Under the pieces are notes generated by a model. That model worked only from the letters and a program-made list of their open reading frames with translations. It was not told the DNA's origin and did no database searches. The translations under genes were made by a program, and so were the position numbers. DNA of 64,000 bases, from assembly GCA_946478305.1 (NCBI GenBank), contig CAMLBO010000004.1, positions 47,394 through 111,393 of the forward strand, written 5' to 3'. This DNA is from an uncultured Enterobacterales bacterium. GTDB taxonomy: Bacteria > Pseudomonadota > Gammaproteobacteria > Enterobacterales > Enterobacteriaceae. Shown piece by piece: positions 42,821 through 51,598 of this stretch (within the stretch, counting starts at the first letter, position 1; each line of letters opens with the position of its first letter).

Positions 42821-44278
42821 ATGATGCCTGCTTCAACAGTTAACGGACGGGTAGTGGTGCTCGGCGCCAGCGGTTATGTTGGCCAACACCTGACGTCACA
42901 TTTAAGTCAACAGGGCTTCAAGGTTACCGCCGCCGCGCGTCGTCTCGACTGGCTGCAACAACAAAAATGGCCCAATGTACGCTGCTGCTTCGCGGATGTT
43001 TATCAGACTAAAAGCCTGAAAGAAGCTTTCGAAGGTGCCGACGTGCTGGTCTATCTGGTTCACGCCATGGCAGAAGAGGATGACCTGCTGGAAAAAGAGC
43101 GCCAGGCGGCGCAAAACACCCTGCTGGCGCTGAAAGACTCTACGATCAAACACATTGTTTATCTCGGTTCGATGCAGCCGCAAGAGAACCATTCGGCTCA
43201 TCTGCAGGCACGCAAGCTCACCGGCGATTTGCTACGTATGGGTGACATTCCGGTCACCGAACTGCGCGCGGGTATTGTTATTGGTGCCGGTTCAGCCGCT
43301 TTCGAAGTAATGCGGGATATGGTGTACAACCTTGCCGTGCTAACCCCTCCGCGCTGGGTGCGCTCGAAATCTTCACCGCTGGCGCTGGAAAACCTGCTGA
43401 ATTATCTCAGCGGCCTTATCACCACACCTGCTGAAGAGCATCGCCAGTTTGACGCGGCAGGACCGGAGTACATCAGCTATCAGACCCTGTTCGAGCGCTT
43501 TATCGCCATCAGCGGGAAACGCCGGTGGTTGGTCCCTATCCCGCTGCCTACCGCCATGATCTCTACCTATTTCATCAGCATGATCACCTCGGTACCCACG
43601 CCGCTCGCCAAAGCGTTGATCCAGGGATTGAATCACGATTTGCCAGCCGACAGCACGGCTCTGCAGGCACTTATTCCACAGAAGCTGATCCCCGTGGACG
43701 ACGCGATTCGCCAGACGCTGGCGAAAGAGGAGCAACAAGTTCTCGACTCGTCTGACTGGCATTACGACGCTGACGCCCGCGCGCGCTGGAGGCCAGGTTA
43801 TGGCTATTACCCGAAGCAGGCCGGTTTTACCCTTGAAACCTCGGCCTCGAAAGCGGCACTGTGGCAAGTCGTCCAGCAGCTTGGCGGGAAAGAAGGCTAT
43901 TTCTATGCCAATGCGCTGTGGAAACTGCGTGCACGGATTGACGATGTGATCGGCGGGCGCGTGGTCTATGGCCGCCCGGATCGCGATCAGCTAAAGATTG
44001 GCGATAAAATTGACGGCTGGAAAGTGATCGGGCTGAAACCGCAGCGCGAGCTGTCTCTGCTGTTTGGCATGAAAGCGCCTGGCCTCGGCAGGCTAACGTT
44101 CACCATTACCGACCACGGTGAAAGCCGCAGCATCGATGTCCGCGCCTGGTGGCATCCGGCCGGTTTTAGCGGTTTGCTATACTGGTTCAGCATGATGCCC
44201 GCACATCAGTTTATTTTTCGTGGCATGGCAAAGCGCATCGCCAGTCTTGCGCGGCAAAAAGACCGCTGTGGTCGCTGA
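42821..44278 (+). CDS. ybjT: NAD(P)-binding SDR-family protein YbjT
   Basis: An uncharacterised extended/atypical short-chain dehydrogenase-like protein with a DUF2867 C-terminal domain. It has 485 residues (E. coli YbjT 476). The nucleotide-binding motif VVVLGASGYVGQHL is near residue 10, and the conserved segments ELRAGIVIGAGSAAFEVMRDMVYN, LTPPRWVRSKSSPLALENL and LLFGMKAPGLGRLTF are visible. Two membrane-like stretches lie near ISTYFISMITSVP and LLYWFSMMPAHQFIF. No strong Shine-Dalgarno precedes the ATG pair at 42821/42824. Its usual partner ybjS is displaced by a structured repeat. Confidence 0.94.
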   Translation: MMPASTVNGRVVVLGASGYVGQHLTSHLSQQGFKVTAAARRLDWLQQQKWPNVRCCFADVYQTKSLKEAFEGADVLVYLVHAMAEEDDLLEKERQAAQNTLLALKDSTIKHIVYLGSMQPQENHSAHLQARKLTGDLLRMGDIPVTELRAGIVIGAGSAAFEVMRDMVYNLAVLTPPRWVRSKSSPLALENLLNYLSGLITTPAEEHRQFDAAGPEYISYQTLFERFIAISGKRRWLVPIPLPTAMISTYFISMITSVPTPLAKALIQGLNHDLPADSTALQALIPQKLIPVDDAIRQTLAKEEQQVLDSSDWHYDADARARWRPGYGYYPKQAGFTLETSASKAALWQVVQQLGGKEGYFYANALWKLRARIDDVIGGRVVYGRPDRDQLKIGDKIDGWKVIGLKPQRELSLLFGMKAPGLGRLTFTITDHGESRSIDVRAWWHPAGFSGLLYWFSMMPAHQFIFRGMAKRIASLARQKDRCGR

Positions 44279-44423
44279 AGACGGCTTATTTCGCGCGCAG
44301 TCGCACAGTTTCAGACAAGCAGACATCGCTTACCCATTGCAACCCGCACAATTTCACGAAAGAATGGCACCCTTCTTGCTGAGGAGTGTCAGGCACAGCC
44401 AACACTCTCTGATATATGAACAA

Positions 44424-44672
44424 ATACTCAAAATCATTCGTGGCGCAGCATGGTAGCAAACGAATGGAAAATCGGTGACTAACCGATTTGAACAGCGCTC
44501 GCACTGGCTGAAGTCAGTGATTCGGGTGACAAATCTGCAGAAGCAGATTTGAACGCTGCTTGCAGCGGCCCCTTTAGGGGCGAGGACCAGGGATGGAACG
44601 AGTAATGAGTGCCGCTAACGCTGCGGCACCAAAAGTTAGCGCCTCCAGGCGATGCGAAGGATGAAGAGTAGT
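44424..44672. repeat. ERIC-like structured intergenic repeat between ybjT and ybjS
   Basis: This gene-free spacer (44279-44673) carries a roughly 250-base element. Its left end AAAATCATTCG (44430-44440) resembles ERIC AAAATAATTCG, the middle GTGATTCGGGTGA (44517-44529) resembles ERIC GTGACTGGGGTGA, and the right end GAAGGATGAAGAGTA resembles ERIC TTGAAGTATGACGGGTA. Between these are stacked hairpins: AATCGGT/ACCGATT, CAAATCTGC/GCAGATTTG, CGCTGC/GCAGCG, CCCC/GGGG and GTGCCGC/GCGGCAC. This makes it longer than a standard 127-bp ERIC. A divergent or insertion-bearing relative is likely. Confidence 0.55.
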
Positions 44673-44673
44673 T

Positions 44674-45705
44674 ATGAAGGTATTGGTCACCGGTGCCAGC
44701 AGCGGTTTAGGCCGCAACGCGGTGGAATTTCTGCTCAACAAAGGCATTAAAGTCAGGGCGACGGGCCGTAATGCCGCCATGGGGCCGCTGTTGCAGAAAA
44801 TGGGCGCTGAATTCATTCACGCCGATCTCACCACGCTGGTTTCCTCTCAGGCAAAAGCCCTGTTGGCGGATGTTGATACCCTGTGGCACTGCTCCGGAAT
44901 GATCGCACCCTGGGGCAGCGAACAGGAGTTCGAACTGGCCAACGTACGCGCCACGCGCCGTCTCGGCGAGTGGGCCACGGCCTATGGTGTCAGCAGCTTC
45001 GTCCATATGTCCTCTCCGGCGGTCTATTTCGATTTCCATCATCATCGCAATATCAAAGAAGATTTCCGCCCGCACCGTTACGCTAACTCGTTTGCCCGTA
45101 GCAAAGCGGCAGCTGAACAGGTTATAGCGACTCTCGCACTCTCTAACCCACAGACCCATTTCACCATTTTGCGCCCGCAGGGAGTCTTTGGCCCTCACGA
45201 CAATGTGCTGTTACCGCGCCTGTTGCAGATGCTGAAATATGGAACACTGATGCTGCCCCGCGGTGGCGAGGCACTGGTGGATATGACTTACGTCGAAAAT
45301 GTAGTGCATGCCATGTGGCTGGCATCGGAAACGCAAACTACAGAGTCTGGCCGCGCTTTTAACATTACCAACCAGCAACCCCGCCCACTGCGTACGCTGG
45401 TGCAGCATCTGATGGATGCACTGGAGATGAAATATCGCATCCGTTCGGTACCCTACCCGCTGCTGGACATGATGGCGCGTGGCATGGAAAAGATCAGCAA
45501 AAGCTCACATAAAGAACCGGTACTGACCCACTACAGCGTGGCTAAACTGAACTTTGATTTAACACTCGATACCCAGCGCGCGCAGAGTGAACTGGATTAT
45601 CACCCGCTGATATCGCTCGATCAGGGGATTATCCGCACGGCCAACTGGCTGCGTGACCACGGACGCCTGCAGGGCCTGCGCAGCGTCGGGTCAAAGCGCG
45701 ACTGA
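44674..45705 (+). CDS. ybjS: Extended SDR-family NAD-dependent epimerase/dehydratase YbjS
   Basis: A member of the extended short-chain dehydrogenase/epimerase family with similarity to 3-beta-hydroxysteroid dehydrogenase-like proteins. The substrate is unknown. It has 343 residues (E. coli YbjS 337). The Rossmann motif [16 protein letters not shown] is at the N-terminus, with later family segments [36 protein letters not shown] and [15 protein letters not shown]. The SDR catalytic YxxxK is not obvious. GAAGGATGAAGAG precedes the ATG. It converges on amiD with only 8 bases between stops and no terminator. Confidence 0.93.
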   Translation: MKVLVTGASSGLGRNAVEFLLNKGIKVRATGRNAAMGPLLQKMGAEFIHADLTTLVSSQAKALLADVDTLWHCSGMIAPWGSEQEFELANVRATRRLGEWATAYGVSSFVHMSSPAVYFDFHHHRNIKEDFRPHRYANSFARSKAAAEQVIATLALSNPQTHFTILRPQGVFGPHDNVLLPRLLQMLKYGTLMLPRGGEALVDMTYVENVVHAMWLASETQTTESGRAFNITNQQPRPLRTLVQHLMDALEMKYRIRSVPYPLLDMMARGMEKISKSSHKEPVLTHYSVAKLNFDLTLDTQRAQSELDYHPLISLDQGIIRTANWLRDHGRLQGLRSVGSKRD

Positions 45706-45713
45706 ACGCTTTC

Positions 45714-46559
45714 TCATTGCTTATCGGGATATTGCGCTAATAACGCGCTGATGATGGCATCGCTTTCCGCATCTGCCACCCCACGGTAATCAGCCGGTCT
45801 GAAATGCATCTGGAACGCCGCAATCACGCGGCGTTGCTGTTTGTCCGTCATGTTGTCCGTAAGCTGATATCCGTATTTCCCCAATTTCTCCAGCAATCGT
45901 TGTGCATCCACGGGCTGATGCGGATCGCGTCCCGCAAGATTCGCCTGCACCCGCGGTGCATCAGGCCACGCACCAATGCCTCGTTTTGCCATTTCCTGCC
46001 ACGGGAAAAGCGGTCCCGGATCGTCTTTACGCTGCGGAGCAATATCGCTGTGCCCCACCACATTACGCGGCTCAATCTGATAACGGGCGATAATTTGCCG
46101 GCTCAGCGATGCCAACAGTTCGATTTGCGCTGGCGGGTAGGGGTAGAACTTTTTACCCAGTAAATGCGCGCTGTAGCCCCGGTTTTCCAACTCAATCCCC
46201 ACGGACGTGTCATTAAGATTCGTGCGTCCGCGCCAGCCGCTGGCCCCCGCGTGCCAGGCGCGCAGGGATTCAGGCACCAGTTGCCACGCCACCGGTTTGC
46301 CCTCTTCCAGCGGCGGATGTGCCGGGATCAGATAATGCGCGCTGACATGCTCATCAGTAAGCGTATTTAATGCATTGTGGAAATCTTCAGCAGTGTAATG
46401 GATCACCAGAAAGCGCACGCGCTGATCTGCGCCCTGCGCCTGACGTTGGGTCTCCAACCGGTAGGGTAAATTATGATCGTCTGTTGGCGGTGATGACAGG
46501 CAGCCTGCCAGTAGTAACACGGCAAGTATTGCCGCGCCCTGACGTAAGAAAGGCCTCAT
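45714..46559 (-). CDS. amiD: N-acetylmuramoyl-L-alanine amidase AmiD, lipoprotein
   Basis: An outer-membrane-anchored zinc amidase that cleaves the MurNAc-L-Ala bond in peptidoglycan and anhydro-muropeptides. It has 281 residues (E. coli 276). The lipobox LLAGC places the lipidated cysteine at residue 20. The amidase_2 zinc ligands include His54 in LVIHYTAEDF, a histidine in VVGHSDIAP and a downstream Asp in RKDDPG. The C-terminal peptidoglycan-binding domain ends the protein (KLGKYGYQL...QMHFRP). It is divergent from ybjP; E. coli ybjQ, normally between them, is absent. Confidence 0.96.
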   Translation of the reverse strand: MRPFLRQGAAILAVLLLAGCLSSPPTDDHNLPYRLETQRQAQGADQRVRFLVIHYTAEDFHNALNTLTDEHVSAHYLIPAHPPLEEGKPVAWQLVPESLRAWHAGASGWRGRTNLNDTSVGIELENRGYSAHLLGKKFYPYPPAQIELLASLSRQIIARYQIEPRNVVGHSDIAPQRKDDPGPLFPWQEMAKRGIGAWPDAPRVQANLAGRDPHQPVDAQRLLEKLGKYGYQLTDNMTDKQQRRVIAAFQMHFRPADYRGVADAESDAIISALLAQYPDKQ

Positions 46560-46769
46560 GGGCGACTAACCATGGTTATAACATGCATAAGTATTCCTTA
46601 TCAGTGAAGTTCCCTGTTAACGGGCCTGAGTCCCATCCAGTGCCAGCCAATATAGCCGAAGTCAACCCGTCTGATTTGAGAGCGCACCATGCAGCAATTG
46701 AAATCGGTTTTATACTGTATGATAAAGAAAGCCATGGTGAAAACGTTCAATCTTTCAGTAAGGAATACG

Positions 46770-47345
46770 ATGAAATATACAACACTTGCCGCCGCGATCC
46801 CTTTGGTGCTGACCCTAAGCGCCTGTACCACGGTTGACCCCGCGTTTAAGGACATTGGCACGCGCAGCGCGCCATGCGTTGACGGCGGTCCGGATACCGT
46901 AGCGCAGAAGTTCTACGACCTGCGCATCCAGAAAGGTGGCAATGGGCTGCCGAACAGCAGTCAGTTGGCGGAATACCGCCCTTACCTGAGCACCGGCTTA
47001 TATAACGAACTGCTCAAAGCGCAATCAGAACGTAAAGTGGATATCGCCGCCACCCCCAATGAAAAAACGGGTGCCCGTGATGGTGACGTGTTCTCCAGCC
47101 TGTTTGATGGCCCAACCTCTGCAACAGTAGACAGTGCTTCAACCATTCCAAATACCGATGCCCGAAATATTCCACTGCGCGTCACAATGTCGCATCAGAA
47201 AGACAACGGTGCGAAATCCACCTGGAAAGATGAAGTGTTGATGGTGCGTGAAGGCCACTGTTGGGCCGTTGACGACGTACGCTACATGGCTAACCTCGAC
47301 TTCGCTTCAAGCGGCTCACTGCGTCAGGTGCTTGAACACCAGTAA
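46770..47345 (+). CDS. ybjP: Lipoprotein YbjP
   Basis: A predicted lipoprotein of unknown function (DUF3828-like). It has 191 residues from ATG 46770 (E. coli YbjP 171), starting MKYTTLAAAIPLVLTLSACTT; the lipobox LSAC sets the lipidated Cys. AAGGAA precedes the start. The family segments SAPCVDGGPDTVAQKFYDLRI, SASTIPNTDARNIPLRV and DEVLMVREGHCWAVDDVRY are conserved. About 20 extra residues in the middle (around SERKVDIAATPNEK) account for the length. Upstream in-frame codons from 46689 are rejected because they would bury the signal peptide. Confidence 0.93.
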   Translation: MKYTTLAAAIPLVLTLSACTTVDPAFKDIGTRSAPCVDGGPDTVAQKFYDLRIQKGGNGLPNSSQLAEYRPYLSTGLYNELLKAQSERKVDIAATPNEKTGARDGDVFSSLFDGPTSATVDSASTIPNTDARNIPLRVTMSHQKDNGAKSTWKDEVLMVREGHCWAVDDVRYMANLDFASSGSLRQVLEHQ

Positions 47346-47359
47346 GTCTTAGTCACTCG

Positions 47360-47389
47360 CCCCTTCATCATTTAAGCAGGATGAAGGGG
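47360..47389 (+). repeat. Inverted repeat after ybjP
   Basis: A perfect 10-bp stem CCCCTTCATC/GATGAAGGGG with a ten-base loop, 15 bases after ybjP. No T run follows, so it may protect the mRNA 3' end rather than terminate by itself. Confidence 0.5.
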
Positions 47390-47411
47390 GGACGATATCT
47401 TGTGCTAAGCT

Positions 47412-47528
47412 TTGGCAGTTACACACCTCACTCATAAATTTTAACCCGCGATCGTTGCATAACTATGCTACGGAAGTTACCATCTGCGGCATCAATGGCT
47501 ATTCACTATTTGCGCATGAGTATTCAAC
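47412..47528 (+). promoter_or_regulatory. artPIQM promoter and possible ARG boxes
   Basis: TTGGCA (47412-47417), a 17-base spacer and TAAATT (47435-47440) form a reasonable sigma-70 promoter. Near the artP start lies TCAAT-GGCT-ATTCA (47492-47505), which resembles the ArgR consensus TGAAT-W4-ATTCA. A weaker copy is centred 21 bases on, the spacing of paired ARG boxes. E. coli art genes are ArgR-controlled. The boxes lie downstream of this promoter and their spacer is not AT-only, so this is tentative. Confidence 0.35.
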
Positions 47529-48244
47529 TAAATAGCATTAACTGCTTCTACGGCGCACATCAGGCGCTGTTCGACATTCAGCTCGACTGCCCCGCCGGAG
47601 AAACACTCGTGTTGCTCGGGCCAAGCGGTGCGGGAAAAAGTTCCCTTCTGCGGGTCTTAAACCTGCTGGAGATGCCGCGTTCAGGCACTTTGCATATTGC
47701 AGGGAACACATTCGACTTCACCAAAAAACCGGACGAAAAAGCGGTTCGTGAACTGCGTCAGAACGTCGGCATGGTGTTTCAGCAATACAATTTATGGCCA
47801 CACCGCACGGTGCTGGACAACTTACTGGAAGCCCCGATGCGTGTACTGGGCCTGAGTAAAGATGTCGCCATGAAACGCGCTGAAAAACTGCTGACCCGTC
47901 TGCGTTTGACCGATTATGCCAGCCGTTTCCCACTGCATCTTTCTGGTGGTCAGCAGCAGCGCGTGGCGATTGCCCGTGCGCTGATGATGGAGCCGCAAGT
48001 GCTGCTGTTTGATGAACCGACCGCGGCGCTGGACCCGGAGATTACAGCCCAAATCGTGAGTATTATTCGCGAGCTGGCGGGGACCGGTATCACGCAGGTT
48101 ATCGTGACCCACGAAGTGGAAGTGGCGCGTAAAACCGCCAGCCGCGTGGTGTATATGGAAAACGGCCATATTATTGAACAAGGCGATGCTTCCTGTTTTA
48201 CCCAGCCGCAAACCAAAGAGTTTGCAAGCTATCTCTCACATTGA
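47516..48244 (+). CDS. artP: Arginine ABC transporter ATP-binding protein ArtP
   Basis: The ATPase of the polar amino-acid (arginine) importer. It has 242 residues from ATG 47516, the same as E. coli, starting [21 protein letters not shown]. Walker A is GPSGAGKSS, the Q-loop is [10 protein letters not shown], the signature is [15 protein letters not shown], and Walker B is [12 protein letters not shown]. The upstream in-frame extension to 47465 is not conserved. No strong Shine-Dalgarno precedes the ATG. It is the first gene of artPIQM. Confidence 0.97.
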   Translation: MSIQLNSINCFYGAHQALFDIQLDCPAGETLVLLGPSGAGKSSLLRVLNLLEMPRSGTLHIAGNTFDFTKKPDEKAVRELRQNVGMVFQQYNLWPHRTVLDNLLEAPMRVLGLSKDVAMKRAEKLLTRLRLTDYASRFPLHLSGGQQQRVAIARALMMEPQVLLFDEPTAALDPEITAQIVSIIRELAGTGITQVIVTHEVEVARKTASRVVYMENGHIIEQGDASCFTQPQTKEFASYLSH

Positions 48245-48273
48245 TCTCATTGATGGTTACTACGGAGTTTGCG

Positions 48274-49005
48274 ATGAAAAAAATATTAATTGCTGCTGTT
48301 CTGGCAAGCGTCAGTTTATCCGCCAGCGCGGCCGAAACCATCCGCTTTGCGATGGAAGCTTCTTATCCTCCGTTCGAATTCGTGGACACCAGCAATAAGA
48401 TTCAGGGCTTCGATGTCGATCTGGCTAACGCCATGTGTAAAGAGATGCAGGCTACCTGTACCTTCACCAACCAGGCGTTTGACAGTCTGATCCCAAGCCT
48501 TAAATTCCGTCGTTTTGACGCAGTGATTTCCGGTATGGACATCACGCCTGATCGTGAAAAACAAGTGGCGTTCACCAACGCTTACTATGATAACTCTGCT
48601 ATTTTCATCGCTGAAAAAGGCAAATTTGCTGATCTCGCTGCCCTCAAAGGCAAGCGTGTCGGGATGCAGAATGGATCAACCCACCAGAAATTCCTGATGG
48701 AAAAACATCCTGAAATCACTGCCGTCCCTTATGACAGCTATCAGAATGCCGTACTGGATTTGAAAAATGGTCGTCTTGACGCCGTCTTTGGCGACACCGC
48801 CGTGGTTAACGAGTGGTTGAAGCAGAATCCAAACCTTGCGGCAGTTGGCGATAAAATCACCGACAAAACCTACTTCGGCACCGGTTTAGGCATTGCTGTT
48901 CGTCAAAACAATACCGAACTGTTGACTAAAATGAATGCAGCCCTGGCAAAAGTGAAGGCAGACGGCACTTACCAGACCCTGTACTCAAAATGGTTCCAGC
49001 AATAA
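48274..49005 (+). CDS. artI: Arginine/basic amino-acid periplasmic binding protein ArtI
   Basis: A family-3 periplasmic solute-binding protein feeding the ArtQM-ArtP importer. It has 243 residues from ATG 48274. A Sec signal peptide MKKILIAAVLASVSLSASA is followed by mature AETIRFAMEASYPPFEF. The ligand-site family motifs FDVDLANAMCKEM, FDSLIPSLKFRRFDAVISGMDITPDRE and GTGLGIAVRQ are present. It is more like ArtI than ArtJ at the N-terminus, but parts (DAVISGMDI, KADGTYQ) look ArtJ-like. It may be the only binding protein, as no second copy follows artM. Confidence 0.95.
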   Translation: MKKILIAAVLASVSLSASAAETIRFAMEASYPPFEFVDTSNKIQGFDVDLANAMCKEMQATCTFTNQAFDSLIPSLKFRRFDAVISGMDITPDREKQVAFTNAYYDNSAIFIAEKGKFADLAALKGKRVGMQNGSTHQKFLMEKHPEITAVPYDSYQNAVLDLKNGRLDAVFGDTAVVNEWLKQNPNLAAVGDKITDKTYFGTGLGIAVRQNNTELLTKMNAALAKVKADGTYQTLYSKWFQQ

Positions 49006-49017
49006 GTTTTGCAATCA

Positions 49018-49734
49018 ATGAATGAACTTCAACCTTTAGCCAGCGCCGCCGGGATGACCGTCGGCCTTGCCCTGTGTGCACTAATCCTCGGTCTGTTCCT
49101 GGCGATGATTTTTGCCGTCTGGGAATCAGCACCGTGGAAACCTGTCAGCTGGCTCGGTACCGCGTGGGTCACTATTTTGCGCGGCCTGCCGGAAATTCTG
49201 GTGGTGCTGTTTATCTATTTTGGCTCATCACAACTGCTGGTCGTGCTGGCCGATGGCTTCAACATCAATTTCGGTCTGTTCCAGTTGCCGGTCAAACTGC
49301 CTATCGATAACTTCGAAGTTAGCCCATTTGTGTGTGGGGTGATCGCGCTGTCGCTGCTCTATTCCGCCTATGCGTCGCAGACGCTGCGGGGTGCGTTAAA
49401 AGCGGTGCCGCAGGGACAGTGGGAATCGGGCCAGGTACTGGGTATGAAAAAGACGGCGATTTTCTTTCGTCTGATCATGCCACAAATGTGGCGTCACGCA
49501 TTGCCGGGCCTGAGCAATCAGTGGCTGGTGCTGCTTAAGGACACTGCGCTGGTTTCGCTTATCAGCGTGAATGATCTCATGCTGCAAACCAAGAGCATCG
49601 CCACCCGAACTCAGGAGCCGTTTACCTGGTATATGATCGCCGCAGGGATATATCTGCTGGTCACCCTGTTCAGCCAGTTTGTTATCAAACGCATCGAACT
49701 CCGTACCACCCGCTTTGAACGGAGTGCTTCCTGA
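49018..49734 (+). CDS. artQ: Arginine ABC transporter permease ArtQ
   Basis: One of two inner-membrane permeases of the arginine importer. It has 238 residues from ATG 49018 ([16 protein letters not shown]), the E. coli length. About five membrane helices are present, and the EAA loop that contacts ArtP is visible as [28 protein letters not shown] three codons upstream is rejected. Its stop overlaps the artM start (TGATG). Confidence 0.97.
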   Translation: MNELQPLASAAGMTVGLALCALILGLFLAMIFAVWESAPWKPVSWLGTAWVTILRGLPEILVVLFIYFGSSQLLVVLADGFNINFGLFQLPVKLPIDNFEVSPFVCGVIALSLLYSAYASQTLRGALKAVPQGQWESGQVLGMKKTAIFFRLIMPQMWRHALPGLSNQWLVLLKDTALVSLISVNDLMLQTKSIATRTQEPFTWYMIAAGIYLLVTLFSQFVIKRIELRTTRFERSAS

Positions 49735-50402
49735 TGTGGGAATACTTACCTGAAGTCATGAAAGGGCTGCATACCAGCCTGACACTGACCATTGCAGCGT
49801 TGATTGTCGCCCTGCTACTGGCGCTGATTTTCACCGTTGTGCTGACACTGAAATTGCCGGTACTGAGTCAGATAGTGAAAGGTTACATCACACTGTTTAC
49901 CGGCACGCCGCTGCTGGTGCAGATTTTCCTTATCTACTATGGGCCGGGACAGTTTCCCTCAATTCGAGAAATACCCTGGTTATGGGAAGTGCTGTCGCAG
50001 CCGTGGCTGTGCGCGATGTTTGCGCTGGCGCTGAACAGTGCAGCTTACACCACACAGCTGTTTTCGGGTGCAATGCGCGCGATTCCGTCTGGCCAGTGGC
50101 AGTCCTGTGAAGCACTGGGGATGTCAAAAGCCCAGTCGTTACGTATCCTGCTGCCGTTTGCTTTCAAGCGTGCGCTGTCGTCCTATTCTAACGAAGTGGT
50201 GCTGGTATTTAAAAGTACCTCACTGGCTTACACCATTACGCTGATGGATGTGATGGGTCACAGTCAACTGATGTATGGCCGGACCTACGATGTGATGGTG
50301 TTTGGTGCGGCGGGTATCGTTTATCTGTGCGTCAATGGACTGCTGACCCTGATGATGCGTCTGATTGAGCGCCGCGCACTGGCCTTCGAGCGCCGTAATT
50401 AA
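49734..50402 (+). CDS. artM: Arginine ABC transporter permease ArtM
   Basis: The second inner-membrane permease of the arginine importer. It has 222 residues, as in E. coli. The EAA loop is GQWQSCEALGMSKAQSLRILLPFAF, and about five helices are present. The ATG shares a base with the artQ stop, so translation is coupled. A strong terminator follows. In E. coli the binding-protein gene artJ comes next; here cdd does. Confidence 0.97.
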   Translation: MWEYLPEVMKGLHTSLTLTIAALIVALLLALIFTVVLTLKLPVLSQIVKGYITLFTGTPLLVQIFLIYYGPGQFPSIREIPWLWEVLSQPWLCAMFALALNSAAYTTQLFSGAMRAIPSGQWQSCEALGMSKAQSLRILLPFAFKRALSSYSNEVVLVFKSTSLAYTITLMDVMGHSQLMYGRTYDVMVFGAAGIVYLCVNGLLTLMMRLIERRALAFERRN

Positions 50403-50432
50403 ACGCTCCCACTCTTAATACGCTACGCTGAT

Positions 50433-50459
50433 AAGGCGGCCTTCGGGTCGCCTTTTTTG
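50433..50459 (+). terminator. Intrinsic terminator after artM
   Basis: Stem AAGGCG/CGCCTT with GC-rich inner pairing (50433-50454), followed by TTTTT. Confidence 0.85.
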
Positions 50460-50614
50460 TTTTGAAACGCCTCCCGGCAGCCTGAAACTTGCGAGACATC
50501 TCGCATTCTTGCAACGCAACATTCAATTTTCATAAAAATAGAGATCTGTGTCACACAAAAACCACGAGAAGGCTCATAGAATGATTTCCCGTAAATCCTC
50601 AAGGATCACACCTC

Positions 50615-51499
50615 ATGCATTCCCGTTTTACTGACGCTTTCGCCACACTGCCCGCCGCTCTTCAGACTGCACTCGAACCGTTGCTCAGCCGTGACGATTT
50701 CCCGGCTATGCTGACTGCCGCTCAGGTCACGGACGTCCGCGCGCAAACGGGTCTGGATGATGATGCGCTGGCGTTTGCCCTGTTACCACTGGCTGCGGCC
50801 TGCTCCATTACGCCGATTTCACATTTCCACGTCGGTGCCGTTGCCCGTGGGGTTTCAGGGAATCTCTATTTCGGCGCCAATATGGAGTTCAGCGGCACCT
50901 CGATGCAACAAACCGTGCATGCAGAACAGTCCGCCGTGACACACGCCTGGCTGCGCGGCGAAGCCAAACTGGCTTCCATTACCGTCAATTACACGCCATG
51001 TGGCCACTGCCGTCAGTTTATGAATGAGCTCAACAGCGGCACGGCGTTGAATATTCATCTTCCGAATCGTGACGTCGCCACGCTCGGTGACTATCTGCCC
51101 TACTCGTTCGGCCCTAAAGACCTGGATATTGCCACGCTGCTGATGGATAAGGTCGACCACGGTTACACGCTTGCAGAAACGGATGACCTCAGTCTGCAGG
51201 CGCTTCAGGCCTGCAACCAGAGCCATGCTCCGTACAGCCAGTCACACAGCGGCATTGCGCTGGAAACCCAAAGCGGCAAAATTTTCGCCGGGCGCTATGC
51301 TGAAAATGCCGCCTTTAACCCGAGCCTGCCGCCGCTGCAGGGCGCACTTATCCTGTTGAATCTTTCCGGTGAAGATTGCCTGAAAATCCGTCGCGCCGTG
51401 TTGATCGAACACCCGCAGCCACTGGTCAGTCAAGGTGATGCGACCCGCTCCACGCTGGTCGCCCTCGGCTGCAAAGAGCTGAACTGCATCACCCTGTAA
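50615..51499 (+). CDS. cdd: Cytidine deaminase
   Basis: A homodimeric zinc enzyme that deaminates cytidine and deoxycytidine to uridine forms in pyrimidine salvage. It has 294 residues, the E. coli length. The catalytic domain has His102-Ala-Glu104 and Cys129-Gly-His-Cys132 (zinc ligands His102, Cys129 and Cys132; proton shuttle Glu104). The C-terminal half is the degenerate second deaminase domain. AAGGA precedes the ATG. A TGTGTCACACA palindrome at 50547-50557 lies where E. coli has CRP/CytR sites, but it is not a clean CRP match. Confidence 0.97.
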   Translation: MHSRFTDAFATLPAALQTALEPLLSRDDFPAMLTAAQVTDVRAQTGLDDDALAFALLPLAAACSITPISHFHVGAVARGVSGNLYFGANMEFSGTSMQQTVHAEQSAVTHAWLRGEAKLASITVNYTPCGHCRQFMNELNSGTALNIHLPNRDVATLGDYLPYSFGPKDLDIATLLMDKVDHGYTLAETDDLSLQALQACNQSHAPYSQSHSGIALETQSGKIFAGRYAENAAFNPSLPPLQGALILLNLSGEDCLKIRRAVLIEHPQPLVSQGDATRSTLVALGCKELNCITL

Positions 51500-51526
51500 G
51501 CTTTATTTGCAGGGATGTTATCGCAA

Positions 51527-51562
51527 AAAACGGCAGGCCCGGTTTACTGAGCCTGCCGTTTT
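51527..51562. terminator. Bidirectional terminator between cdd and the ybiU-like gene
   Basis: A perfect stem AAAACGGCAGGC/GCCTGCCGTTTT (51527-51538 and 51551-51562) with T runs on both strands, between convergent genes. Confidence 0.9.
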
Positions 51563-51598
51563 GCATGGTGATGATCACCGGATTTTAATACCGCTACA

